NCBI RefSeq assembly: GCF_000381885.1 | Contig: NZ_KB907223.1 | Location: forward strand, 81,227 to 145,226 | Direction of reading: 5' to 3' | Source: Actinomadura atramentaria DSM 43919 | GTDB taxonomy: Bacteria; Actinomycetota; Actinomycetes; Streptosporangiales; Streptosporangiaceae | Length of the DNA stretch: 64,000 bases | Shown: piece by piece, positions 1 through 6,514 of the stretch | How the letters are laid out: the number at the start of each line of letters is the position of its first letter | How positions within the stretch are numbered: the first letter of the stretch is position 1 | Made by a program: the position numbers and the translations under genes | The notes under the pieces: model-generated | What the model saw: only the letters and a program-made list of their open reading frames with translations | Databases searched by the model: none | What the model was told of the DNA's origin: nothing

Positions 1-76
1 GTTCTCTGTTCTCTGTTCTCTGTTCTCTGTTCTCTGTTCTCTGTTCTCTGTTCTCTGTTCTCTGTTCTCTGTTCTC
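1..76. repeat. Heptanucleotide tandem repeat GTTCTCT, about 11 copies
   Basis: The unit GTTCTCT is repeated perfectly about 10.9 times from the first base to position 76. It lies inside the reading frame of the gene on the minus strand, where it reads AGAGAAC. All three minus-strand frames of the repeat are stop-free and encode the same cyclic heptapeptide. It may continue beyond the window, so total copy number is unknown. Confidence 0.95.
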
Positions 77-450
77 AAATATTTATTGTAGCCGATTCCG
101 TGCGGCATGAGGACAATGGGTGCGGTGATCTCGTGCAAATCGCCGCTGTGGCTCGCGGCGATGGCCAGGTCGAAACGCGTGCTCACCGCCTGCTTCCAGG
201 GAAGGGTGCGCGCGCCCAGTTCGGTGAGGGCGTCCGCCACTCCGTCGTCGAACGCCGAAGCCGCTATGCGCGTGAACAGCACGTGGACGCGCGTGTCGTT
301 CTCGAACACCGTCAGGACGTCCAGCAGGCGGGCGATGCTCGTCACCGAGTGCGCGACCGCGAGGACCTTGCGCGTCCGGCCGAACGTGGACCAAGAGTCC
401 GAGCCTTCTCCCACGGGAACCCGGACCCACGTGTTCGGAGCTGTGGTCAC
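1..450 (-). CDS. Conserved actinobacterial protein, C-terminus beyond window (partial)
   Basis: The reading frame opens at a GTG (450) behind a purine-rich stretch (GAGGGGCGAGGG) and stays open to base 1, giving 150 codons with no stop. The product begins VTTAPNTWVRVP and contains RKVLAVAHSVTSIARLLDVL, then MPHGIGYNKY near residue 120. I recall this N-terminal pattern from actinobacterial proteins of the GT-B or CDP-glycerol-transferase-like kind, often mislabelled translation initiation factor 2; the family call is from memory. From about residue 126 the protein becomes a repeated heptapeptide RTENREQ, encoded by a 7-bp tandem repeat. The repeat unit is not a multiple of three, so copy number sets the downstream frame. 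The function is unknown. Confidence 0.6.
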   Translation of the reverse strand, partial: MTTAPNTWVRVPVGEGSDSWSTFGRTRKVLAVAHSVTSIARLLDVLTVFENDTRVHVLFTRIAASAFDDGVADALTELGARTLPWKQAVSTRFDLAIAASHSGDLHEITAPIVLMPHGIGYNKYLRTENREQRTENREQRTENREQRTEN

Positions 451-905
451 TTCCCGCCCTCGCCCCTCGCACTCCGCCCGCAGATTCCGCGTGAGACCTT
501 ACCGCCGGACTGCTGCGTTCCGTCGAACGGGGTTGGCGTCCGGGTGCCCAGCCGACTCGCGCGGAAGTATCTCCCACTCCTGCGCCCTGTTCAGGTGAAT
601 GCCTTCCTGGCCCCTTTCCACATAATCTCGCGTCCAGCAACGCCAGGAAAGCGGCGGCGATGGTTCTCGACCGCCCGAACTGCGCGCCGCCGGCGCACCG
701 TATGGCGCATGATCCGCCTCGGACGCCCGCCCGTCATCTGACGACCAGGCGGTGTTTCGAAGTCCCGGCCCACGGCCCTGTGCGAGCGCCGCATCGCTTC
801 GCGATCTGGCCGGTGAAGCTCGCCTCCGGCTTCGCTTCACCGGCCAGTTGACGCACCCGCGCTGGGGCTGAGGCACTTTGAGGCAGACCCTGGGCCCGAG
901 CCGTG
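451..905. other. Intergenic region without a convincing gene
   Basis: No frame here shows protein-like composition; the open frames are arginine- and proline-rich shadows. On the minus strand TAAGGT (501-496) could be the -10 of the gene starting at 450. A long hairpin lies at 806-847. Nothing else was recognised. Confidence 0.5.
806..847 (-). terminator. Hairpin downstream of the SnoaL-like gene
   Basis: CTGGCCGGTGAAGC (806-819) pairs perfectly with GCTTCACCGGCCAG (834-847), a 14-bp stem with a 14-nt loop. It starts about 58 nt after the stop codon of the minus-strand gene ending at 906. There is no U tract, which is common for actinomycete terminators. Confidence 0.6.
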
Positions 906-1331
906 TCACTCGTCGCCGCTCGTCCCGGCGTCGGCGTTGTCCTCGGCCGTCGGCAGGGTGCGGGTGGCCATGTGCGCTTCGCGCAGGCGCCCGTCCGCGG
1001 TGAACCGGCCGAAGTAATGCACCTCGATGGCGAGGTCCTTGCCGCGCTGCCGGACGTGGAGCGTGTACCGCGCGGCGACGCGGTCGCCGTCCGCCAGCGC
1101 CTCGTGGACCTCGACGCGGCTCTCGGGACGGTTCTTGCGCACCGGCCGGGTGTGCGCGATGAGCCCGGCCCGGTCGATCCGGTGCCCGTCGGCGATCTGG
1201 ACGACGTCCGGGGCGTGGTACCGGTCGACGACCGTTTCCGCGGACTCGTCACCGGTGAGCAGGTCGCGGGTGAACGAGGTGAGGAAGTCGGCGAGGAACT
1301 GCCCGGGATCAGCGCCGTTCAGTGAAGGCAT
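906..1331 (-). CDS. SnoaL-like / NTF2-fold protein
   Basis: This 141-residue protein has the length and pattern of the SnoaL/NTF2-like superfamily: an N-terminal helical part (FLADFLTSFTRDLL), then VVDRYHAPDVVQIADGH and later strands ending in FGRFTADGRLREAH. Such folds are small cytosolic enzymes, isomerases or binding proteins; the substrate cannot be read from the sequence. I chose the ATG at 1331 because GGAGGGAAG sits 3 nt upstream. It is divergent from a TetR gene, and the shared region carries two related palindromes, so repression by that TetR is likely. A promoter TTGTCA (1400-1395), 17 bp, TAATTT (1377-1372) fits this gene. Confidence 0.8.
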   Translation of the reverse strand: MPSLNGADPGQFLADFLTSFTRDLLTGDESAETVVDRYHAPDVVQIADGHRIDRAGLIAHTRPVRKNRPESRVEVHEALADGDRVAARYTLHVRQRGKDLAIEVHYFGRFTADGRLREAHMATRTLPTAEDNADAGTSGDE

Positions 1332-1360
1332 GGTCTTCCCTCCGGGAGTCGTCAGAACTC

Positions 1361-1407
1361 TTACACGCTGTAAATTATCGAGGCGCGGCAGTTCTGACAA
1401 GATGTAA
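1361..1407. promoter_or_regulatory. Twin TetR-type operators over a divergent promoter
   Basis: TTACA-CGC-TGTAA (1361-1373) is a perfect palindrome. TGACA-AGA-TGTAA (1395-1407) is a near copy; the two centres are 34 bp apart. The first overlaps the -10 and the second the -35 of the minus-strand promoter TTGTCA (1400-1395) / TAATTT (1377-1372). This is the layout expected for a TetR repressor controlling itself and its neighbour. Confidence 0.65.
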
Positions 1408-1410
1408 GAG

Positions 1411-2037
1411 ATGAGTACGTCCGGAGAGCACCGCCGACGCGCCGACGCGCGCCGCAGCCGCGCCGCCATCCTGGCGGCCGCGGTGCGCGTGCTGAACACC
1501 GATCCGGAGGCCGGCATGGAGGCCGTCGCCGTCGCCGCGCAGGTGACGCGGCAGACGGTCTACGCGCATTTCCCGTCGCGGCGGCTGCTGCTGGCGGCCG
1601 TACTGGACGACGTCACCCGGCAGGCCGTCGCGGCGATGGACGCCGCGCGTCCGGACGAGGGACCGGCCGCGGAGGCGCTGTGGCGTCTCCTGGACGCCTC
1701 CGTCCGGACGGCGCGGGAGCATCGGCTTTTGCTCCAGGCGGCGAACGCGGTTCCGCGCACCGCGCCGGTCGAGCACGAGCTGCACGCGCCGGTCGCCGAC
1801 CGCATCGCGCGGGTGATCGGGCGCGGCCGCCGGAACGGGGAGTTCGACGGCGGCCTCTCCGACGCGTGGCTGGTCACGGCGGTCATCGCGCTGGGGCACG
1901 CCGCCGGCGAGGAGGTCGCCGCGGGGCGCACGACCGACGAAGAGGCCGCGGGCGAGTTGCGCGCCAGTCTCGCGCGGCTCCTCGGCCACCGACCGCCGTC
2001 GCACGCGGACGGCGCTGTTTCTGATCCGGGACACTAG
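1411..2037 (+). CDS. TetR/AcrR family transcriptional regulator
   Basis: This 208-residue protein has an N-terminal TetR helix-turn-helix: RAAILAAAVRVL, then MEAVAVAAQVTRQTVYAHFP as the recognition region, followed by a variable helical ligand-binding domain. It is divergent from the SnoaL-like gene with 79 bp between them containing two related palindromes, the second ending 3 bp before the ATG. It is therefore probably autorepressed, with the SnoaL-like gene as main target. No strong ribosome-binding site precedes the ATG; the transcript may be leaderless or weakly translated. The ligand is unknown. Confidence 0.9.
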   Translation: MSTSGEHRRRADARRSRAAILAAAVRVLNTDPEAGMEAVAVAAQVTRQTVYAHFPSRRLLLAAVLDDVTRQAVAAMDAARPDEGPAAEALWRLLDASVRTAREHRLLLQAANAVPRTAPVEHELHAPVADRIARVIGRGRRNGEFDGGLSDAWLVTAVIALGHAAGEEVAAGRTTDEEAAGELRASLARLLGHRPPSHADGAVSDPGH

Positions 2038-2060
2038 TCCCGCCACGGTCGCGGCGGGAC
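2037..2060 (+). terminator. Terminator hairpin after the tetR gene
   Basis: GTCCCGCC (2037-2044) pairs with GGCGGGAC (2053-2060) around an 8-nt loop. The stem begins on the last base of the tetR stop codon. Confidence 0.6.
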
Positions 2061-2174
2061 TGCGGCGTGCTGCTGTGACCAGGTCGGACGGCGGCGATTT
2101 CGCTACCCAGGGTATTTCCTGGGCTTGGGCTCACAATCTGGCTGACATCTCGTCAGCCGTTGCCGCTGGTCAGG

Positions 2175-3320
2175 CTACAAGCCAGCGGAGCGGCCGATGA
2201 TTTCTTTCATGATCTCGTTGGAGCCGGCCCAGATCCGGGTTACGCGGGCGTCCATCCAGGCTCGGGCGACGCGGTATTCGCGCATGTAGCCGTAGCCGCC
2301 GAAGAGCTGGACGCAGGCGTCGATGACCTGGTTCTGGACATCGGAGGTCCACCATTTGGCCTTCGAGGCGTCGACCGAGTCGAGGTCGCCGGTGACGTGG
2401 GCGGCGAGGCACTGGTCGACGAACGCCTGGGCGACGTCGAGCTTGGTGATGAGTTCGGCGACGAGGAACTTGTTGTGCTGGAAGTTGCCGATCGCCTGGC
2501 CGAAGGCGCGGCGCTCCTTGACGTAGGCGATCGTCTCGTCCAGGACGCCGCGCGCGTGGGCGACGTTGGCGATGGCGCAGGAAAGGCGCTCCTGCGGCAG
2601 CCGCTCCATCATGTGGATGAAGCCCCGGTCCAGTTCGCCGATGACGTGGGAGTCGGGGACGCGGACGTTCTCGAAGAACAGCTCGGACGTGTCCGCCTCC
2701 GGCTGCCCCACCTTGTCGAGTTTCGTGCCGCGCGTGAAACCGGGCGTGTCCGCCTCGACGCCGAAGAGCGTGATCCCCTTCGCGCCGCGTTCCGGGGTGG
2801 TCTTGGCCGCGACGATGACCAGATCGGCGTGCCCGCCGTTCGTGATGAACGTCTTCGAGCCGTTGACGACCCACGCGTCGCCGTCGCGGACGGCGGTCGT
2901 CTTCAGCGCCGCGAGGTCGGAGCCGCCGCCCGGCTCGGTCATGCCGATCGCGGTGATCAGCTCGCCGGAGCAGAAGCCCGGAAGCCATTTCGCCTTCGCC
3001 TCGTCGGTCGCGAGTTCCAGGAGATAAGGCGCGCAGATGTCGGTGTGAATGCTGACGATCGAGTTGTACGCCACCGCGACGCGCGCCAGCTCCTCGCCCA
3101 CGACCGCGTTGTAGCGGAAGTCGCCCGCCGCCTGCCCGCCGTACTCCTCGGGGACCTGCATGCCGAGGAACCCCTGGCGGCCCGCCTCCAGCCACACCTC
3201 GCGCCTGAGCATTCGCTCAGCGCGGATGTTCTCGTCCAGAGGGAGCAGCGTGCGCTCGACGAACTCGCGCACGGACTCGCGGAACAGTTCGTGGTCGGCC
3301 TCGAAGACGGTGCGGCGCAT
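2175..3320 (-). CDS. Acyl-CoA dehydrogenase, long-chain (ACADL) type
   Basis: This 381-residue FAD enzyme performs alpha,beta-dehydrogenation of acyl-CoA thioesters in the cytosol, passing electrons to ETF. It shows the FAD/substrate motif AMTEPGGGSD-like segment (residues 127-135), FITNGGHAD, and the C-terminal QLFGGYGYMREYRVARAW and IWAGSNEIMKEIIGR. The catalytic glutamate of the SCAD/MCAD group (in YEGT) is replaced by WAGS. Instead Glu244 sits in LPQERLSCA, matching where long-chain and isovaleryl-CoA dehydrogenases carry their base. GGGAGGTA lies 8 nt before the ATG. It is divergent from a TetR gene that probably represses it through the palindrome at 3363-3378. Chain-length preference is inferred. 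Confidence 0.92.
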   Translation of the reverse strand: MRRTVFEADHELFRESVREFVERTLLPLDENIRAERMLRREVWLEAGRQGFLGMQVPEEYGGQAAGDFRYNAVVGEELARVAVAYNSIVSIHTDICAPYLLELATDEAKAKWLPGFCSGELITAIGMTEPGGGSDLAALKTTAVRDGDAWVVNGSKTFITNGGHADLVIVAAKTTPERGAKGITLFGVEADTPGFTRGTKLDKVGQPEADTSELFFENVRVPDSHVIGELDRGFIHMMERLPQERLSCAIANVAHARGVLDETIAYVKERRAFGQAIGNFQHNKFLVAELITKLDVAQAFVDQCLAAHVTGDLDSVDASKAKWWTSDVQNQVIDACVQLFGGYGYMREYRVARAWMDARVTRIWAGSNEIMKEIIGRSAGL

Positions 3321-3356
3321 GGGCGGGTACCTCCCGGTTCGTAGTGATGCGCCGCC

Positions 3357-3381
3357 AGTGTACTGAGCGCTCGCTTAGAAT
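3357..3381. promoter_or_regulatory. TetR operator overlapping two divergent -10 elements
   Basis: CTGAGCG-CT-CGCTTAG (3363-3378) is a near-perfect palindrome. TACACT (3362-3357, minus) is a likely -10 for the acyl-CoA dehydrogenase. TAGAAT (3376-3381, plus) is a likely -10 for the tetR gene. The -10 ends 6 nt before the GTG at 3388, so the tetR message is probably leaderless. Confidence 0.65.
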
Positions 3382-3387
3382 CGGCCC

Positions 3388-3999
3388 GTGACTCCCGAGG
3401 ACGAGATGTGGGCCGCCGTGACCCCCGAGGCGTCGCGGCGCATGCTCGCCGCCGCCGTGGACTCCTTCGCCGAACTCGGCTACCACGGCACGTCCACGCG
3501 GCACATCGCGGCGGCGGCCGGAATGAGCGCGGGCGCCCTGTACGTCCACTACCGGACCAAGGCCGACCTGCTGTTCCGCATCGCCGAACGCGTCCACGCC
3601 TCGGTGCTCGCCGCGCTGGAGGACGCGCTGGACGGCGTGGACGGCCGCCCCGAGCGCGTCCGCGCGCTGATGTACGCGTTCGCGCGCTGGCACGCCCGCC
3701 ACCACCGCGCCGCGCGCGTCATCCAGAACGAGCTGGGCGCGCTGGAGCCCCCGCACGCGGTTGAGATCGCCGCGCTGCGCCGCCGCGTCCGCGCGCTGCT
3801 GCACGACGAGGTCCAGGCCGGGGCGGCGGCGGGCGTCTTCGACGTCGCGGACGTCCCCGGCACGAGCCGTGCGCTGGCGTCCCTGGCCATCGACGTCTGC
3901 CGCTGGTACCGCCCGGACGGCCCGCGCACCCCCGACGAGATCGGCGCCCTCTGCGCCCACCTCGCCCTGCGGATGCTCGCCTCCGGCCCGGCCGACTAG
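3388..3999 (+). CDS. TetR/AcrR family transcriptional regulator
   Basis: This 203-residue repressor carries a TetR DNA-binding domain: MLAAAVDSFAELGYHGTSTR, HIAAAAGMSAGALYVHYRTK. The C-terminal ligand domain is divergent. The GTG start lies 7 nt behind a TAGAAT -10, which suggests leaderless translation. It faces the acyl-CoA dehydrogenase gene across a 67-bp promoter region with one palindrome, so it probably senses an acyl-CoA and regulates that gene and itself. This is inference from position. Its 3' end lies 4 bp from the convergent DUF4253 gene. Confidence 0.9.
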   Translation: MTPEDEMWAAVTPEASRRMLAAAVDSFAELGYHGTSTRHIAAAAGMSAGALYVHYRTKADLLFRIAERVHASVLAALEDALDGVDGRPERVRALMYAFARWHARHHRAARVIQNELGALEPPHAVEIAALRRRVRALLHDEVQAGAAAGVFDVADVPGTSRALASLAIDVCRWYRPDGPRTPDEIGALCAHLALRMLASGPAD

Positions 4000-4003
4000 G
4001 CGG

Positions 4004-4834
4004 TCAGTCCCACCAGAACGACCACCACGTCTTCCCGCGGATCTCCTCCGCGTACCCGGCGAGGGTCCCCGGCCCCTGGAACAGGATGTCCGGGCAGAAC
4101 GCCCAGTGCTCCGCCGCGACCTGCAGCGCGTGCCGCGACGTCACCGGCGGCCCCGCCACGCTCAGCTCCAGCGTGTTGAACCCCATCCCGACGACCCGCG
4201 CCCCGAACCGCTCCTCCCAGCTCCGCACGACGGCCGACAGCGGCGCGGTCCACTCGTTGTGGTTGAGCGCGCCCTGCCAGCCGACGGCGGTCAGCGCGTC
4301 CGCGCCCCGCTCGACGGCGACGAGCCCGAGCGACAGCCCGCGCCCGGCGAGCGCGCGGGCGTGCCGGTCGGCGACCGCGCCGGGGTCGTCCATCGCCGAG
4401 CCGCGCGGCGCGGGCCCGGGACAGTCGAGGCCGAACGGCGCGAGGTCGTCGACGTCCTCCTGGGTGGCCTGCTCGGCCCAGTCGCTCCACACCTCGGACA
4501 TGAACGCGATGGGGGCGTAGTTGCCGACGTCCTCGACGGGCTCGGGGGCGACCTGCCCCGCCGCCCACGGCTGGTCGGACTCGTCCAGCAGCAGCGGCCA
4601 CAGCCCGGACCGCTCGTGCTCGGCGCGCAACCGCGCCCAGACCTCGCCGCCGACGGGCTCGTCGCTCACCCAGAACGCGGGGCGGAGCTGGAGCTGGCGC
4701 TGCGGATAGCCGGGATCGGGCCACACGACGTCGCCCGGGGGGAGCGGCGTCTGAAGGACCCGGCCCGCGGCGCCGTCGGCGAAGAGCTGCGGCAGGTTGC
4801 CGGGCAGCCGGGGCCGCAGATCGAGGTCATCCAT
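4004..4834 (-). CDS. DUF4253 domain protein
   Basis: This 276-residue protein has no signal peptide or membrane segment. The last 100 residues carry the DUF4253 pattern: SWEERFGARVVGMGFNTLEL, VAAEHWAFCPDILFQG and a terminal TWWSFWWD. The N-terminal part (LPGNLPQLFADG, PGYPQRQLQLRPAFWVSDEP) is typical of the longer actinobacterial members. No biochemical function is established for the family, and neighbours give no clue. The ATG at 4834 follows GGAACGG; a GTG nine bases upstream is also possible. Confidence 0.8.
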   Translation of the reverse strand: MDDLDLRPRLPGNLPQLFADGAAGRVLQTPLPPGDVVWPDPGYPQRQLQLRPAFWVSDEPVGGEVWARLRAEHERSGLWPLLLDESDQPWAAGQVAPEPVEDVGNYAPIAFMSEVWSDWAEQATQEDVDDLAPFGLDCPGPAPRGSAMDDPGAVADRHARALAGRGLSLGLVAVERGADALTAVGWQGALNHNEWTAPLSAVVRSWEERFGARVVGMGFNTLELSVAGPPVTSRHALQVAAEHWAFCPDILFQGPGTLAGYAEEIRGKTWWSFWWD

Positions 4835-5044
4835 TTCACGCCGTTCCGGTACAGATCATGCCAACAGGATCTTGACACTTCGGGAATGGTAACGGCGATC
4901 GGGCTCATTCCGGGGTCGACCTGCGACGTTCGCGGCCCGCCCGGCCCGGCGCGGCTGGCGGCGCGCCGCTCCGTGCCAGGTCACCGGCCCGGAGACGCAC
5001 CGGCCCGGCCCGGTCACGATCTGGTAGCGGCCCCGCTCCGGGGG
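4835..5044. other. Intergenic region, no gene seen
   Basis: This 210-bp stretch lies between two minus-strand genes. It is noticeably less GC-rich around 4850-4910. It presumably holds the promoter of the DUF4253 gene and the 3' end of the thrE-like transcript, but I saw no clear hairpin or promoter pair. Confidence 0.4.
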
Positions 5045-6388
5045 TCAGGCGCGCGCCCGCCGGGGCCGCAGCACCCGCCGCGCGGGCCGCACCAGCCGCA
5101 GCAGCTCCGCGCCGACGTACACGCCCGCGCCGATCGCCAGCGCCGTCGCCATCGCCTCGACGAGGATCAGCACGCCGCGCGGCGCGGACCCCGTCGTGAG
5201 CTGGAGCATCCCCCGGTACATCAGCGAGCCGGGCATCAGCGGCGCGATGCACGGCGTCACCAGGACGAGCGCGGGGATCCCGCGCCGCCGCGCCAGCGCC
5301 GTCCCCGCGACGCCGACGAGCGTCGCCGCCACCGCCGTCGCGGGCGCGGCGGGCAGGTCGAGGTGCCGCAGCTCCGCGTACGTCCACCAGACGAGGACGC
5401 CGCCCGCCGCCGCGACCGGCAGGTACCGGCGCGGCACCAGGTGGTAGACGGCGAACGCCGCCGCGATGAGCGCCGCGCCGAGCGTCTGGGGGAGGGCCAG
5501 GCTGGACGGCGCCCGCGGCAGGTCCCCGAGCGAGACGGGCGCGCCGAACCGCGCCGCCGCGTACACCACGCCGCCGATGCCGCTGAGGATCGCGGTGATG
5601 GTGAACAGCACCTCCACCAGCCGCGTCGTGCCCGTCACCAGGTCGCCCGCGATGCCGTCCTGCATCGACACCACCAGCGCGCGGCCGGGGATGTGCGCGA
5701 TGACGACGCCGACGATGACGCCCTCGGGCCGCACGCCCGCGCCCGACCACACCAGCGCGACCGACACCAGCGTCCCGATCGCGGCGGCGACGGCGGCCTG
5801 GAAGAAGTCCGCGACGCCGCGCCGCCCGAGCCACGCCCCGGTCCGGTCGCCGAGCAGCGTCGCGACGAACGCGGCGGCCATCGCGACCGCGCCGCCGCCG
5901 ACCAGCGCCGCGCCCGCCGCGCCGAGCAGCGACAGCGCCCCGGCCAGCGCCCAGCCCGGGTACCCGGCGGGCCGCCCGATGACGTCGCCGAGCGCGAACC
6001 GGGCCGCGGCGAGCGGCAGCGCCCGCGCGGCGGCGGCCTCCACCAGCTCGTGGACGGCCAGCAGCCGCCCGTAGTCGGGCAGCCGCCGCCGCACCCGCCG
6101 CTCGGCGGTGACCGGCGGGCGGCCGCCGCGCGGCCGGTAGGACAGCGCGACCGCCGCGAGCGTCACGTCGATCTCGGTGTGCGGGAGCCCGTAGGCGCGG
6201 GTGAGGCGGCGCATCGCCAGGTCGACGGCCTCGGCGGTCTCGCCGCCCGCGAGCATCAGCTCCCCGACGCGCAGCGCGAGGTCGAGGGTCGCGTAGGCGT
6301 CCGCGCCGACGCCGGGCTCGTGCCCGCCGCGCAGCGCGGCCTCCATCGCGGAGTAGGCGTCCGCGCCCTCCCCGGGATGCTCGGTCAC
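5045..6388 (-). CDS. Threonine/serine exporter ThrE family membrane protein
   Basis: This 447-residue protein has the two-part ThrE architecture in one chain. A cytosolic N-terminal ThrE domain (ALRVGELMLAGGETAEAV, AYGLPHTEIDV, around residues 35-75) leads into about ten hydrophobic segments from residue 130 to 430, the second half corresponding to the ThrE_2 (DUF3815) region. In Corynebacterium ThrE exports threonine and serine; the substrate here is inferred from family. The start is a GTG at 6388 with no Shine-Dalgarno sequence. TACGCT (6402-6397) lies 8 nt upstream, so the message is probably leaderless. The C-terminus is arginine-rich (RRVLRPRRARA). Confidence 0.88.
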   Translation of the reverse strand: MTEHPGEGADAYSAMEAALRGGHEPGVGADAYATLDLALRVGELMLAGGETAEAVDLAMRRLTRAYGLPHTEIDVTLAAVALSYRPRGGRPPVTAERRVRRRLPDYGRLLAVHELVEAAAARALPLAAARFALGDVIGRPAGYPGWALAGALSLLGAAGAALVGGGAVAMAAAFVATLLGDRTGAWLGRRGVADFFQAAVAAAIGTLVSVALVWSGAGVRPEGVIVGVVIAHIPGRALVVSMQDGIAGDLVTGTTRLVEVLFTITAILSGIGGVVYAAARFGAPVSLGDLPRAPSSLALPQTLGAALIAAAFAVYHLVPRRYLPVAAAGGVLVWWTYAELRHLDLPAAPATAVAATLVGVAGTALARRRGIPALVLVTPCIAPLMPGSLMYRGMLQLTTGSAPRGVLILVEAMATALAIGAGVYVGAELLRLVRPARRVLRPRRARA

Positions 6389-6396
6389 GGCGACCG

Positions 6397-6402
6397 AGCG
6401 TA
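6397..6402 (-). promoter_or_regulatory. -10 element for the ThrE-like gene
   Basis: TACGCT on the minus strand ends 8 nt before the GTG start at 6388, the spacing expected for a leaderless actinomycete promoter. Confidence 0.5.
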
Positions 6403-6464
6403 GCCCGCGCGACCTGCGGGTTCGCGGAGCCGCGCGGGGCCCGGCCTGGATCGGGATCGCCGCC

Positions 6465-6491
6465 GGTGATAAAAATCAGGTGCTTATTACC
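6465..6491. promoter_or_regulatory. Inverted repeat upstream of the secreted hydrolase
   Basis: GGTGATAA (6465-6472) and TTATTACC (6484-6491) are inverted copies with one mismatch, in an A/T-rich patch just before the hydrolase GTG (6515). It may be an operator or part of the promoter; no regulator is obvious nearby. Confidence 0.4.
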
Positions 6492-6514
6492 GACCCCACC
6501 CCCCGGAGCCCCCA

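Noticed and set aside
1..76. CRISPR array
   Set aside because: The units are 7 bp, contiguous and without spacers; it is a simple tandem repeat.
499..909. A 136-codon open frame on the minus strand in the 451-905 gap
   Set aside because: It is rich in Arg, Pro and Ser without a recognisable pattern, crosses the 806-847 hairpin and has no convincing ribosome-binding site.
3761..6403. An 880-codon open frame on the plus strand
   Set aside because: It runs antisense to the DUF4253 and ThrE genes and is made of Arg, Pro, Ala and Gly repeats; the genes on the other strand show clear domains.
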